Origin: Corinectria fuckeliana
Taxonomy: Eukaryota; Ascomycota; Sordariomycetes; Hypocreales; Nectriaceae
DNA: 64,000 nt
Reading direction: 5' to 3'
NCBI GenBank assembly: GCA_019137255.1
Contig: WPDH01000027.1
Location: 310,001-374,000, forward strand
A program made the translations under genes and the position numbers. Numbering within the stretch: the first letter of the stretch is position 1; every line of letters begins with the position of its first letter. The notes under the pieces are model-generated. The model did no database searches. It was not told where the DNA came from and worked only from the letters and a program-made list of their open reading frames with translations. Below are positions 23,328-32,817 of this stretch, one piece after another.

Positions 23328-25370
23328 ATGGCCGACGTGGACGAGATCCAGTCCGGCAGTCCGAGCCCGGCCCCAGAGAGCGTCTCCACTTCGCCTTCAT
23401 CCCGGCCTGCACCGGACATGCCGGCCAAGCCCAAGAGCCGTCACCGGCTGCTCCGCGGCATTCAGCGCATATCCTCTTCGCCGTCCCTCACCAGCCTGCG
23501 CCGCTCCAGATCTGTCGGGAGCCCCTACAGCTCTCGGAGCACCCTTTCCTGCGTCAGCCTCGCGGGTACTGGACCTCCGGGGACGCCTCAGAGCGGCCAA
23601 TCGTCCACCCCGCAGTCGTCGGCTCTGGGATATCCCAGTGCATCCTCGACGGCCACGCACACGTCTACCGGCGAGTTTCCCTTCGAGAGCATCGCTAGCC
23701 ACCTAGCCATTCGAAGAGTCGAAACTGGCACCCCGGCGTCCTACGCAACCGCTCCGCTCCCTGCCGACCTCAAAGCCAAGCAGGTCCAGAAGCCCCCGTT
23801 CCGCCTCTGGGATGTTATGCCCCGCGAAATTCAAATCCACGTCTTCTCGTTCCTCCGCCCGAAGGAGCTGGTCCAGGCATCCCGAGTGTCGAAGGCCTTC
23901 TACAAGTCTTGTTTCGATGGCCAGCTTTGGACCTCCCTAGATGCATCCGAATTTTACCAGGATATCCCAGCCGAATCACTATCAAGGATCATTGTTGCCG
24001 CGGGCCCCTTCATCAAGGATCTAAATCTCCGAGGTTGCGTCCAGGTCGACCATTACAAACGCACAGAGGTCATTGTCAAGGCTTGCAAGAATCTCATGAA
24101 CGCGACACTTGAGGGATGTTTGAACTTCCATAAGAGCACGCTTGACACGCTGTTGAGGAGCAATGAGAAACTAGTCAGCCTTAACCTGACAGGGCTTACT
24201 GCCGTGTCCAACACGTCCTGCGCCATAATTGCGGACTCCTGCCCCCAACTAGAGGTCTTTAATATTTCTTGGTGCCGCAAGGTGGATGCCCGAGGTGTCA
24301 AGTCTGTTGTCGCGGGATGTCCCAGACTAAAGGACCTTCGAGTTGGCGAGGTCGGCGGCTTCGACGACATCGAGACTGCCCAGATCATATTCGAAACCAA
24401 CAACCTGGAGAGACTAATCTTGAGTAGTTGCACGGAGTTTAACGACGAGGCTCTCAAGACTATGATACATGGGACCAACCCTGAGATTGATATCCTGACG
24501 GATGTTCCCGTTGTTCCTCCCCGAAACCTCCGCCACTTGGATATCAGCAACTGTATTCAGCTCACAGATGCCGGTGTTAAAGCACTAGGCCATCAGGTGC
24601 CAAACTTGGAAGGCCTGCAGCTCTCGGGCTGCACCTTGTTGACCGACACAGCCCTCGAATCCATTCTCGGATCCGCACCCCGTCTGACGCACCTCGAGCT
24701 AGAAGGCCTCGAGAATCTCACAAACACACTGCTGTCAGAACACCTCGCCAAGGCTCCCTGCGCCGACACCCTGGAGCACTTGTCTATAAGCTACTGCGAG
24801 AACCTCGGCGACATGGGTGTGCTTCCTGTGATGCAAAAGTGCATGGCCCTGAGGAGTGTTGACCTGGACAACACCCGAATTAGTGACCTCGTCCTCGCCG
24901 AGGCAGCATCAATGGTTACTAAGCGCTCGGAGCGCTCCTTCAAGACAGACAAGTGCCCGGAGCTGACCCTTCAAATGGATGTCTATGACTGTCAGAACGT
25001 GACCTGGGCAGGCATCCGAGAAGTTCTCTTCCGGAACACCCAGGTCAAGTCTGCAGTAGGCCATCCCGGCCGCGTCAGCTACCCAACCGAGGTGATCGGC
25101 CTCAAGTGCTTCTACGGCTTCCAGATGACCGTCGACGAGCACCAGAAGCGCGTTCTGCGCAACGACCTTGCGTCCGCCGGCAGGTTGGAGAGGAAGTGGG
25201 CGGACTACATGCAGGCCACCGAGGAAGCCGGCATCACAGGCGCCGGATACCGAAGACGCAGGCGTCGGGCCCGGGAGGCTCAGGCCCTCCATCTAGACGA
25301 GGAGGACGGCGGTTTTGGCCTCAATGGCCGCCGCAGAGCCCGCACTTTAGGCTCCTGCACGGTCATGTAA
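23328..25370 (+). CDS. F-box/leucine-rich-repeat protein with C-terminal CaaX box
   Basis: A single exon of 680 residues. It is a probable substrate receptor of an SCF (Skp1-Cul1-F-box) ubiquitin ligase. The first ~150 residues are Ser/Pro-rich and basic. The F-box lies at about 158-205 (LWDVMPREIQIHVFSFLRPK, ASRVSKAFYKSC). It is followed by about a dozen cysteine-containing LRRs to ~590 (LNLRGCVQVD, FNISWCRKVDARG, LDISNCIQLTDAGVKALG, LQLSGCTLLTDTAL, LSISYCENLGDMG). A basic segment (YRRRRRRAR) precedes the terminal SCTVM. CTVM fits the farnesylation consensus, and prenylated F-box/LRR proteins are known in animals (FBXL2, FBXL20). Start ATG 23328 lies in CCGCCATGG, the first good start in frame. 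It is convergent with the disrupted bZIP gene. Confidence 0.92.
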   Translation: MADVDEIQSGSPSPAPESVSTSPSSRPAPDMPAKPKSRHRLLRGIQRISSSPSLTSLRRSRSVGSPYSSRSTLSCVSLAGTGPPGTPQSGQSSTPQSSALGYPSASSTATHTSTGEFPFESIASHLAIRRVETGTPASYATAPLPADLKAKQVQKPPFRLWDVMPREIQIHVFSFLRPKELVQASRVSKAFYKSCFDGQLWTSLDASEFYQDIPAESLSRIIVAAGPFIKDLNLRGCVQVDHYKRTEVIVKACKNLMNATLEGCLNFHKSTLDTLLRSNEKLVSLNLTGLTAVSNTSCAIIADSCPQLEVFNISWCRKVDARGVKSVVAGCPRLKDLRVGEVGGFDDIETAQIIFETNNLERLILSSCTEFNDEALKTMIHGTNPEIDILTDVPVVPPRNLRHLDISNCIQLTDAGVKALGHQVPNLEGLQLSGCTLLTDTALESILGSAPRLTHLELEGLENLTNTLLSEHLAKAPCADTLEHLSISYCENLGDMGVLPVMQKCMALRSVDLDNTRISDLVLAEAASMVTKRSERSFKTDKCPELTLQMDVYDCQNVTWAGIREVLFRNTQVKSAVGHPGRVSYPTEVIGLKCFYGFQMTVDEHQKRVLRNDLASAGRLERKWADYMQATEEAGITGAGYRRRRRRAREAQALHLDEEDGGFGLNGRRRARTLGSCTVM

Positions 25371-25896
25371 GTCTTGGGCCGCAAGTACGACACCAAATAT
25401 GACGAGTTATCCCGATATTGTGGAACATTACCGAGGAACATGAGATATGCACGGCGATAAGGATGGGAGCATGGTAAATATAGGTTTGGGATTAACTAGG
25501 CAGATTTCTTCTTCTTTTTTCCATTTTCAAGGGACGGGATATTTTGGCCTGCTATTTCTTACTCCAGCGGGCGGCGTCATGGTAGATCATTGCATCTTTC
25601 TGTCTGGATTGTTTCGGGTGCGAGCCTACGGTTTGGGGCGCTGAGCATACTTTGTGCGTACAAGCAAATCATGTCATCTACATCGGCGCACGGGTTGCTC
25701 GGTTTGTTAGACGACGGTTCACCGGCACACTTTTATAGACAGTCAAATTCCTTTTAAGACGTCAATCATCATCATAAAGTAAACTATATCATGGCAACCT
25801 CGTCATTTGAAAGCTGCCCCCTGTGTATATATACTGCCTCCTTTGCATCAAATGCATCTGTAGAACGCGCTGTAATCCCCGAGACATCGGTCATAG
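25371..25896. other. Intergenic, convergent 3' flanks
   Basis: 3' flank of the F-box gene and of the minus-strand bZIP remnant. It contains a T-rich stretch (25508-25525) and an AT-rich area (25740-25800). No gene is seen. Confidence 0.5.
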
Positions 25897-26880
25897 TTAC
25901 GATACTTTAGTTACCCGCTCACCCCTGAGCGACCTCCACCAACGAGACTGCCTCGTCAACTCGCCATCTTCACCGCCCACGATGAGCCACCACTTCTGGA
26001 GAAATATCTCGCTGGCCTCCCAGCGTCGACTATCCCACGGCGAGCCAGTGTGCGCCCCCTTAACGCTCCCCCAGCACGTCAAGCAATTCAACGAGTCGTC
26101 GGAGCAGGACATCCTCTGGGTGACGCCGACCTGGAGGCAGTTCTCGAGGAGGGCGGCCAGGGAGCACATGATCTCGATGCGGAGCGCGTTCACGTGCGCG
26201 TCCGGGACGACCGGGAAGAGGACGGATGTGGAGGACGGGACAGCCGCAGTTGAAGAAGATGACCGGGGGCTCGGAGGTGTCGGCGGGATGCGCCTCCGTG
26301 AGCCACTGGTCGACGCTGGATGAGAGGAGGTCGTTATCCCATGTTTCTTCGACTTCTTATGGGGCGGTTGCACAGCCAGTGGCGGAGCTGTTGGTGCTCG
26401 TTTGCGGGTTGATCGTCTGCGCATCGAGGTGGGAAGAGTTTCCTGAGATGTCGGCGGGACCAGGTCCATGCCTCAATATCATCTGCCACTCATCGGAAGG
26501 AGCAGTAGCTGGGTCCAACACGGCGTCAGATGCTTCGGCCAGACGCTCCAACTCTTGAATCCCCTTATTTTGTTTCCCCCCTGAAATGGGATCATATCAA
26601 CCAACCCTGACTGCTCGTCTTAGTTTCATCCGAGCATCTATCTCGGAGAGTCCTCGTCCAATAGCCGGCGCAAGACCCGTCTCTCACCTCCTGTTTTCGG
26701 CAAAAAACTTCCCCGCTTAGACCATTCGTACTCACTGTAGGTCTTCTGAGCCAGACGGTTCTGCAACCTCCTCTTATCCGGGTTGCGACGAATGGCCTTC
26801 CCGCTGGCCTAAGGCCGAGAGGCCGGGGCTACGGTCTTCTTTGCGTCACCCGGAAGATCCAATATTTGTTCTTCACTCAT
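25897..26880 (-). pseudogene. bZIP transcription factor with DUF3425-type C-terminus, disrupted
   Basis: The basic region reads NPDKRRLQNRLAQKTY and ends at 26736. A GTGAGT donor follows, and after a 155-nt intron (26581-26735) the sequence resumes as RGKQNKGIQELERLAE, the usual bZIP junction. The frame is broken three times: TAG at 26809-26811 just before the basic region, TAA at 26357-26359, and a +1 shift near 26240-26260. Frame-A sequence after the TAA still looks coding (WDNDLLSSSVDQWL, IFFNCGCPV). The downstream frame carries LRIEIMCSLAALLENCLQVG and the DUF3425-like SPWDSRRWEASEIFLQKWW and RQSRWWRSLRG, ending at 25897. Open frame extends upstream to about 26970. Alternatives are sequencing errors, or a weak 58-nt intron (GTGCAA donor) that would skip the TAA and restore frame; the TAG would remain. 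Confidence 0.68.
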
Positions 26881-27442
26881 CTTAAAGAGTGAGGTCCAAG
26901 CTGTAGGATCTTCTGAGGCATTGTGGTTGGAGGCTTCGGATGGTTGTGGTTGAAGCTGTCTTGAAGGCTCATGTCAGCCACTGCATTACGGGGATCCACT
27001 TCATCACTGACTCAGAATTTCCTCATTTGGAAGATCGCATTTCGCGAGAGCCACCCTACACATACCTAAGTAATGGCCTGGCGGGCTTTGGCCTGGCGGG
27101 TTTCTTGGAGTACTATAGATCGATCGAAAGACACATTTGTACTTTTCAAGCAGCATTGTTATACTTTATGTACTACAGTCGGTATTTGAGCTGTTTGGAA
27201 GGTACTAGTACTCAGTCATATCTATTATGTCCTGTTTAGGATTGCGAACCTCACTAACAGAAGCCTGCCCTCAACGTTTGACAATTAGACCGAAGACGCT
27301 TGCGACAATGTTTTATTGGGAGTAAACGAGCGAATCCAACAGAGAGGCTACCCCCAGTTGAAATATTCTTTGCACATATTTACAGCCGTTGTCAAACCTA
27401 ATTTGCCTCCAAATTGAACCAGTTCAAACGTCGAAAACATGA
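26881..27442. other. Intergenic
   Basis: The left part (to about 26970) is still open in the bZIP frame on the minus strand and may be the 5' end of that gene. A short direct repeat GGCGGG..TTTGGCCTGGCGGG lies near 27080-27104. The rest has no coding signal and includes the 3' flank of the HAD gene. Confidence 0.45.
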
Positions 27443-28291
27443 TCACTTTCCTTCAGCAATCTCCTTCTCTACTGCATCGGCCATATCCCCGAGTGTGCTG
27501 AACCTCCAAGAAAAGGCAACCTTGCCATCCCTGATGGTCTCGTCGACACCGCCGGCTAGTCTATCTCTGCGCTCTTGTCCCCGTGCAATCCACACACTAG
27601 TGAGCCCCATCTGCTTCGCTGGTACATGATCGTGTGTGAGGCTGCAAGCTGTGTGCAGAACCTGGTCCTTCGTAATGTCGAAGTCCTCCTCGAGATGCTT
27701 GAGTAAATACTCAAAATTCCTCAGCGATGGCTTATACGAGCCAATGTCTTCAGCAGTGTAGATGGCGTCGAAGCCTGGGCTTATGCCCTTCAAGGGTCCC
27801 TCGCAGGTCCTTCGGAAAGAGGCAGAATCGACGTTGGAGAGGGGCACGAGCTTGAAGTGCTTGTGGAGACGGTTCATTGCGTCGATTGTGTCCGGGAAGG
27901 GAGCCCAAGAACCGACACTTGCCCCGAGGGCCTCAGCCTCATGCTGCAGACTCAGGGCAGAACCATGCGCGTCACCGCCAGAAGTGATGCCCAGTTCATG
28001 GGCAAAGCGAATGTATGCCTGGGTAAGAAGATGGTTGTATTTGAGGTCTGGCTTTTCTCGCAGCAGGCCTGTTTCGACTTCGAGAAAGGCCTTCCCGACA
28101 GAGATCTTGCCGTCTTCGTCCTCGCTGTAGGATTTGAGAGGGTGCGAGTCTGGGAGGCGTGAGAGAATGGGCTGAAGATGGTCGAAAAGAGACGATTCCC
28201 AGTCAATGAGGGTGCCGTAGATATCCAGAGGCAGCACCGAGAAGGAGGTGAGGGGTCGCGCTGGGGAACTGGGCATAGCAGTTGAAGACAT
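27443..28291 (-). CDS. HAD-superfamily hydrolase, type II haloacid dehalogenase-like
   Basis: A single exon of 282 residues. Haloacid dehalogenase-type enzymes use an Asp nucleophile to cleave carbon-halogen or phosphoester bonds; fungal members are mostly of unknown substrate. Motif I is LDIYGTLIDWE, with the nucleophilic Asp in the DxYGT form typical of type II dehalogenases. Motif II is VPLSNVD and motif III the Lys of SYKPSLRNFEYLL. The motif IV area is HDHVPAKQMGL, and a WIARG segment lies further on. The start is ATG 28291; the frame is open further upstream but without another ATG. It is divergent from a histidine phosphatase gene 430 nt away. Biochemical substrate cannot be inferred. 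Confidence 0.88.
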   Translation of the reverse strand: MSSTAMPSSPARPLTSFSVLPLDIYGTLIDWESSLFDHLQPILSRLPDSHPLKSYSEDEDGKISVGKAFLEVETGLLREKPDLKYNHLLTQAYIRFAHELGITSGGDAHGSALSLQHEAEALGASVGSWAPFPDTIDAMNRLHKHFKLVPLSNVDSASFRRTCEGPLKGISPGFDAIYTAEDIGSYKPSLRNFEYLLKHLEEDFDITKDQVLHTACSLTHDHVPAKQMGLTSVWIARGQERRDRLAGGVDETIRDGKVAFSWRFSTLGDMADAVEKEIAEGK

Positions 28292-28721
28292 TGCAAAGGT
28301 CGAAAGGCAGGGGTGAATATATGCTGTATATTGGTGAAGGAGTTGCAAACGAGGCCGAATAATACGAAATTTTATTGAAATGGGAATTCCATCTTCCAAT
28401 CATTCAAAACTCACCCGTAAGAGCTTGGCGCTGATATCTTGAAGATCGGATCCCCGCATTCTTGTGACCGGAAGGGCGCCGCCTGGGGGGGCCGAGCCGT
28501 CGGCAGGTGGTAGCCCGAGGGCCGTGCCCAACGTTGCACGAGATCGTTGTTTTCTCTCTCCGCGTCGGAGATCCCGAGGTCCATCAAGATCGATCCTGCA
28601 CTGCATCAGCCTCAAAAGCTTACTACCTCTCATCGACCACCAACGCGGAATTTCTCATAGCGACCTATTCTTCGGCATGCCACCCTTTCACAGCAACAGT
28701 CCCCAGGGAAACTTGAACAAA
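28292..28721. promoter_or_regulatory. Shared divergent promoter of two phosphatase-type genes
   Basis: 430 nt separate the start codons of the HAD gene (minus) and the histidine-phosphatase gene (plus). It is AT-rich near the HAD start (28350-28410) and GC-rich in the middle. No specific operator was recognised. An in-frame ATG at 28677 could lengthen the plus-strand protein by 15 residues. Confidence 0.5.
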
Positions 28722-29860
28722 ATGCCTCTCGAGGTCATCTACGTTACCCGCCACGGCGTAAGTCTCCGTCGACGGGGTGCTCTCGACTACGAAAGAGCCT
28801 CCTAGCGAGAGTCGCTCGTCTCCCCCTTTCCCGTCCAGTGTTGACATGGAGGCCCTGGTACCAGTTCCGGACAACCTGGAGCGTCGACTCTTCGACAGGC
28901 ATCTACTCAGCCTCCATCCCGTCCCCCACAGGCATCCCCGCAGACCCAGCTTTGACCTCCCATGGAGTTAAGCAAGCCAAGGAAATGGGCAGTCACTTGG
29001 CAACCCTGGACCCCCCAATAGATGCCGTGTATTCTAGCCCTTACTATCGGTGTCTGCAGACCATCACCCCATTCGTCGAGCTCAAGCAGCAGCAGCTGGA
29101 AACAGAACCTTGCGGCGCTGAGGCTTCAGCTGCTACTATCCGCCCGGAGTATGGGCTCTGTGAGTTTTTCGGGGCCGCTCCGTTCCACCACCCAATCCCA
29201 GCGCCGCCCGAGAAGCTCAAGGCCTTCTTCCCGGCTTACGATGAAACATACGTTTCCGCCTTGACCCCTTCGAGAAAGGGCGAAGGGATCAACGACCTTT
29301 ACCGGCGAGTTGCAGGAGCAGCACAGGCCATCATCAACCGCTGTGATGCCGAGGGAAGACGCGCAGTGGTGCTATGCACCCATGCGGCAGTTGTCATTGC
29401 TTTGGGCCGCGTTCTCACCGGGCGCATTCCGGAAAGTGTTGACACGGACGATTTTGGCGCCTTCACCTGCGGGTTGAGCGTATACCGGCGACGAGACATG
29501 CAGGACAGCAGCGTGATAACGGGTGAGTTCGCAGGCCAAGCGCGCCCCCGTATTGGCCGCAACAGGGATTCTGACAACCACCGCACGGCAGATGCGTCTG
29601 GTGTGGCGACTAGCGAGCCGGAAGCCATGGGAAAGTGGGAATGCGAGCTGAATAGCGATTGCAGTTTCCTAAGCTCTGGTGCGGAACGAGGGTGGTATGT
29701 CAAAGTTCCATGCAGCATCTATGTTTGCTTTCCCCCGCCACTAAAAGGTGTCACGTCAATCTCGGCCCGTGTTAACGTCAGGATCAGGAGATTTTCAGGC
29801 GACGAATCGTTTCCCGGGACTGGATCGATGTCCCAGGCGGAACCGGACGCCAAACTCTAG
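28722..29860 (+). CDS. Histidine phosphatase (phosphoglycerate mutase-like) family protein
   Basis: Four exons, 28722-28757, 28865-29522, 29592-29694 and 29788-29860, give about 289 residues. The catalytic RHG signature TRHGFRTTWS is formed by joining exons 1 and 2. SSPYYRCLQT follows as the second Arg motif, and the distal catalytic His is in VVLCTHAAVVIALGR. The protein ends GWRFSGDESFPGTG plus a short tail. It resembles the fungal broad-specificity phosphatase group that includes the phosphatase-like part of TFIIIC subunit tau55; the substrate is unknown. Introns 2 (69 nt) and 3 (93 nt) are multiples of three and contain no in-frame stop, so unspliced RNA would stay open. An in-frame ATG at 28677 is an alternative start. 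Confidence 0.87.
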
Positions 29861-31548
29861 AGTCATGCCGCCATCAAGGTCGTGCTGTCGTCCAGGGTGG
29901 CTAAGATAACGGTGGTGGAGGCCGATTTGGCTGGTACTTTGCAACTTGGCGCATTTAATGTCAGACTTTCCCAATTCGAAAGGACGAAATAGGAATTGAT
30001 TGGCCCTCGTGCAGCATCGTGAGGCTTACGAGGGCTGCGTGAGGCCGAGGGCGTCCCACAATGGCTGTGTCCTATGTATCAGCCTGATATTCTAGACATG
30101 TCTGGTGCACAGACAGGCCCTTATCCTGAGATGTGGGCATGGGAATGATTAATCCCGAGACTTGAGATGAACCCCATTGAGTGAGTTCTAGCTGGCTGTT
30201 TGCAAGTGCCTAGACGTCTCTGAATCGATCTCTGTGTTGTCCATCGACTTTTCTCGTCGGAGAATTCGTTGCTACTATTTGCGGTGTTATTCTCAGTTTA
30301 GTCTCCAAATTTTGGGCCGAGGATTGTTTATCCTCCAATTGAACCTTCCAGGAACCCTTAGAGCCTATTCTGGATCGCTATAATTGCTTATTTTCGTTGG
30401 ACACTTGCTAGTCCTCGGAGCAAAAACAAGAAAAGAAAAACCAACTCACATGACAAGGTACGAATATGTGAATGTACTCGTAGAGCTGCCTACGTCATGT
30501 CGCATGCACAATTGCATACGATAGGTGCGGTTCCATGATCCAAAGTATCTTGGGGTCTCTGCTGGACCCAGATGGACGCTTTTTAGGGGACCTGGAGGGA
30601 CTGGCAGGTGGCAGGTGGCAGGTCACTGTGTGCTAGGCACCTTGAGTTGGGCGCCATGATGCGATTCGGACGAACGCCCGGGGACAGGTCGCGGCCCCGG
30701 CACTAGCCAAGATCGGCGCGGGATGTCCGTCGATCTGTAGGTCTCGTCCCTTGCCCGCGCGTCCATCTATCATCCCTTGCTGCAAGATGCGAGCTTAAGC
30801 CTCGCTAAGTGATGGTGGGAGACTGGGAGCGGAGCCAAGAATAGTGTCCGTCGTCACGGTGCGGTAGCCATCGAGTAGTCTCCGGTCTTAGAAGCTAGAG
30901 TGCCAGACTGACCACTCAACAGCTGCAGGTCTTCGCGGACGGACTCTCTCCGTACCCTCGTCCGGCTCAAAAGTTGATGGGAACCTTCGGCGTATTGGTA
31001 ATTCCCGATATAACCGAAGCACCAAGTGCAGCAAAAGTGCCAAATGAGAACTGACAAGCGCAAAGCACCACGCCGAGTCAGCCGTCCCAAGTCAGATAGC
31101 GTCATGTTACCACCGTCCTGGTAAGAGACTGGGTAAACGCGGGCGGGAGGGAACATGGACCGGGGTTTCTCTTCCTCTCGGAGCTTCTTTCGATGCTGTC
31201 GCTGTCAATATGTGCGCGGTACCTGCTTGCGGGTCCGGAGAAGGTGAGAAACTCCCCGATGAGAGACTTTGTTTTGTTTTGTCGAGTGCTTGGTTGGATG
31301 GGTTGGTCGTCGTGCGTCCCTTTTGGGTGTGGACTGTGTATTGGGATCATCGGACCCCTGGGCGACGTCGATCAGATTCGGGATGAAAAGCATGCGCTAA
31401 GAACACTAGCAAAGCAATATTTCAGAGACAGAGACGGTGGTTTGGCATATGGGAACGGGCGGTGATTACTTAGGTGTGACGACGGTTGAGCTTCCTGTCT
31501 TAGGTCCAGTTGCTTGGTAGAGGCAGAGACACGCAGGCCAAAACAAAG

Positions 31549-31580
31549 GACAGAGACAGAGACAGAGACTTAGACAGACA
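31549..31580. repeat. (GACAGA)n short repeat
   Basis: A run of GACAGA units, degenerating to TAGACAGACA at its end, lies in non-coding sequence. Confidence 0.75.
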
Positions 31581-32792
31581 GCGAACTCTGGAGTGCAGTG
31601 TTGTGCTCACTACTGCGAGCCGCCAAGTGAACGGCCCGTCCGCCCGGTTGAGACATGGAGTAGATACGTGGACTTCAAGTGCACTGAAGTGAACGGGGCG
31701 AGTGGGGATGGAGATGAGGAGAAGACGGGCGATGGCCTTGGGATAGGATGAACAGGACTTGGGACTCACTCGGCTCTGGCAAAGCGTATTCATGGTCACT
31801 CACTTGTCTCATTAGACTTGGCTCGGGGATGGCTCCGTACCATGGTTCATTGAGGGAGGCAGTGGACGGTCATGAATGGCTAGAGTGGACAGGATGACGG
31901 AGGAAAAAGAAACCATCGCTGACATGCTTTGGCCGGTGCTAGGGTTGGTGTTGGTGTTGTTGTTGTCGTTGTTTTGTTGGTTGTTTGTACGAATAGCGCT
32001 TCCGTAGCGTTGGCGTTGTCGCGCGAGGCAAACCTCGCCTAGGTTGTTAGGTGGACGGCTGTTGTAGTTTTCTAGTTGTTGCTTGGGTGCACACCGAGAC
32101 AATCTGATAATGGACGAAGTAAATCTACCTACTTACTTATTCGTACAGAACAGACGGAATGGTACTTAGATAGTTGCGTTCCATGGAATGGAAGGGCCGG
32201 AGCCAGATGGAGACGGAAGGGAAGACGGGCATGGAGGGGGATGGGGGGTTGATGCCTGAGGACTAGACTGCCCATCAAAGCAAGATGACGGAAGGGCCGA
32301 GAAACCGCAATACTCCCTCATTTGTTACAGAATGGAAGCCCCAAATGCTCGCGGCCGTTAGCTGCTCTAGCTGTCTAGGCCCCGTTGACGACCGTCTTTG
32401 TGCAACGCAACAGGGCACTTCCTAGTTGGCAGACTCCCCGCCATCTCCAGCAGCACAGGCATCAGGCCGGTCAACTCCCACTTTGCATTTGTCGGCTACG
32501 ACCACTTGCTTTTAGCTACGCCTCAGCAGCAGCCGGCACACGTTCTGCACCGCTGGCTGTATTGGGTTGGTAGCGGGTGGTGGCGTGCTCCAGTGCGCCC
32601 CATTGCTCCATCTGCTCCCTTCAACACCCAGCCGTGGACGCGGTCCGTGGCCGCCAAGGACTGGCCAAGAACCAAACAAAGCAAAACAGCAAGTGCTCAG
32701 CTGTTGGCGACACAGTTTGAGTCTACTACCACGCTGTCAGGAGTTCGATGACGCCCTGCTGCATGCCCCAAGTGTCGCCCACCCACGCCGCC

Positions 32793-32817
32793 CACACACA
32801 CACACACACACACACAC
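32793..32817. repeat. (CA)12 microsatellite
   Basis: About twelve perfect CA dinucleotides lie in non-coding sequence. Confidence 0.9.

Noticed and set aside
31812..32102. Asn-rich 96-codon minus-strand frame
   Set aside because: The Asn run is a translation of the GTT-rich microsatellite; no other coding evidence.
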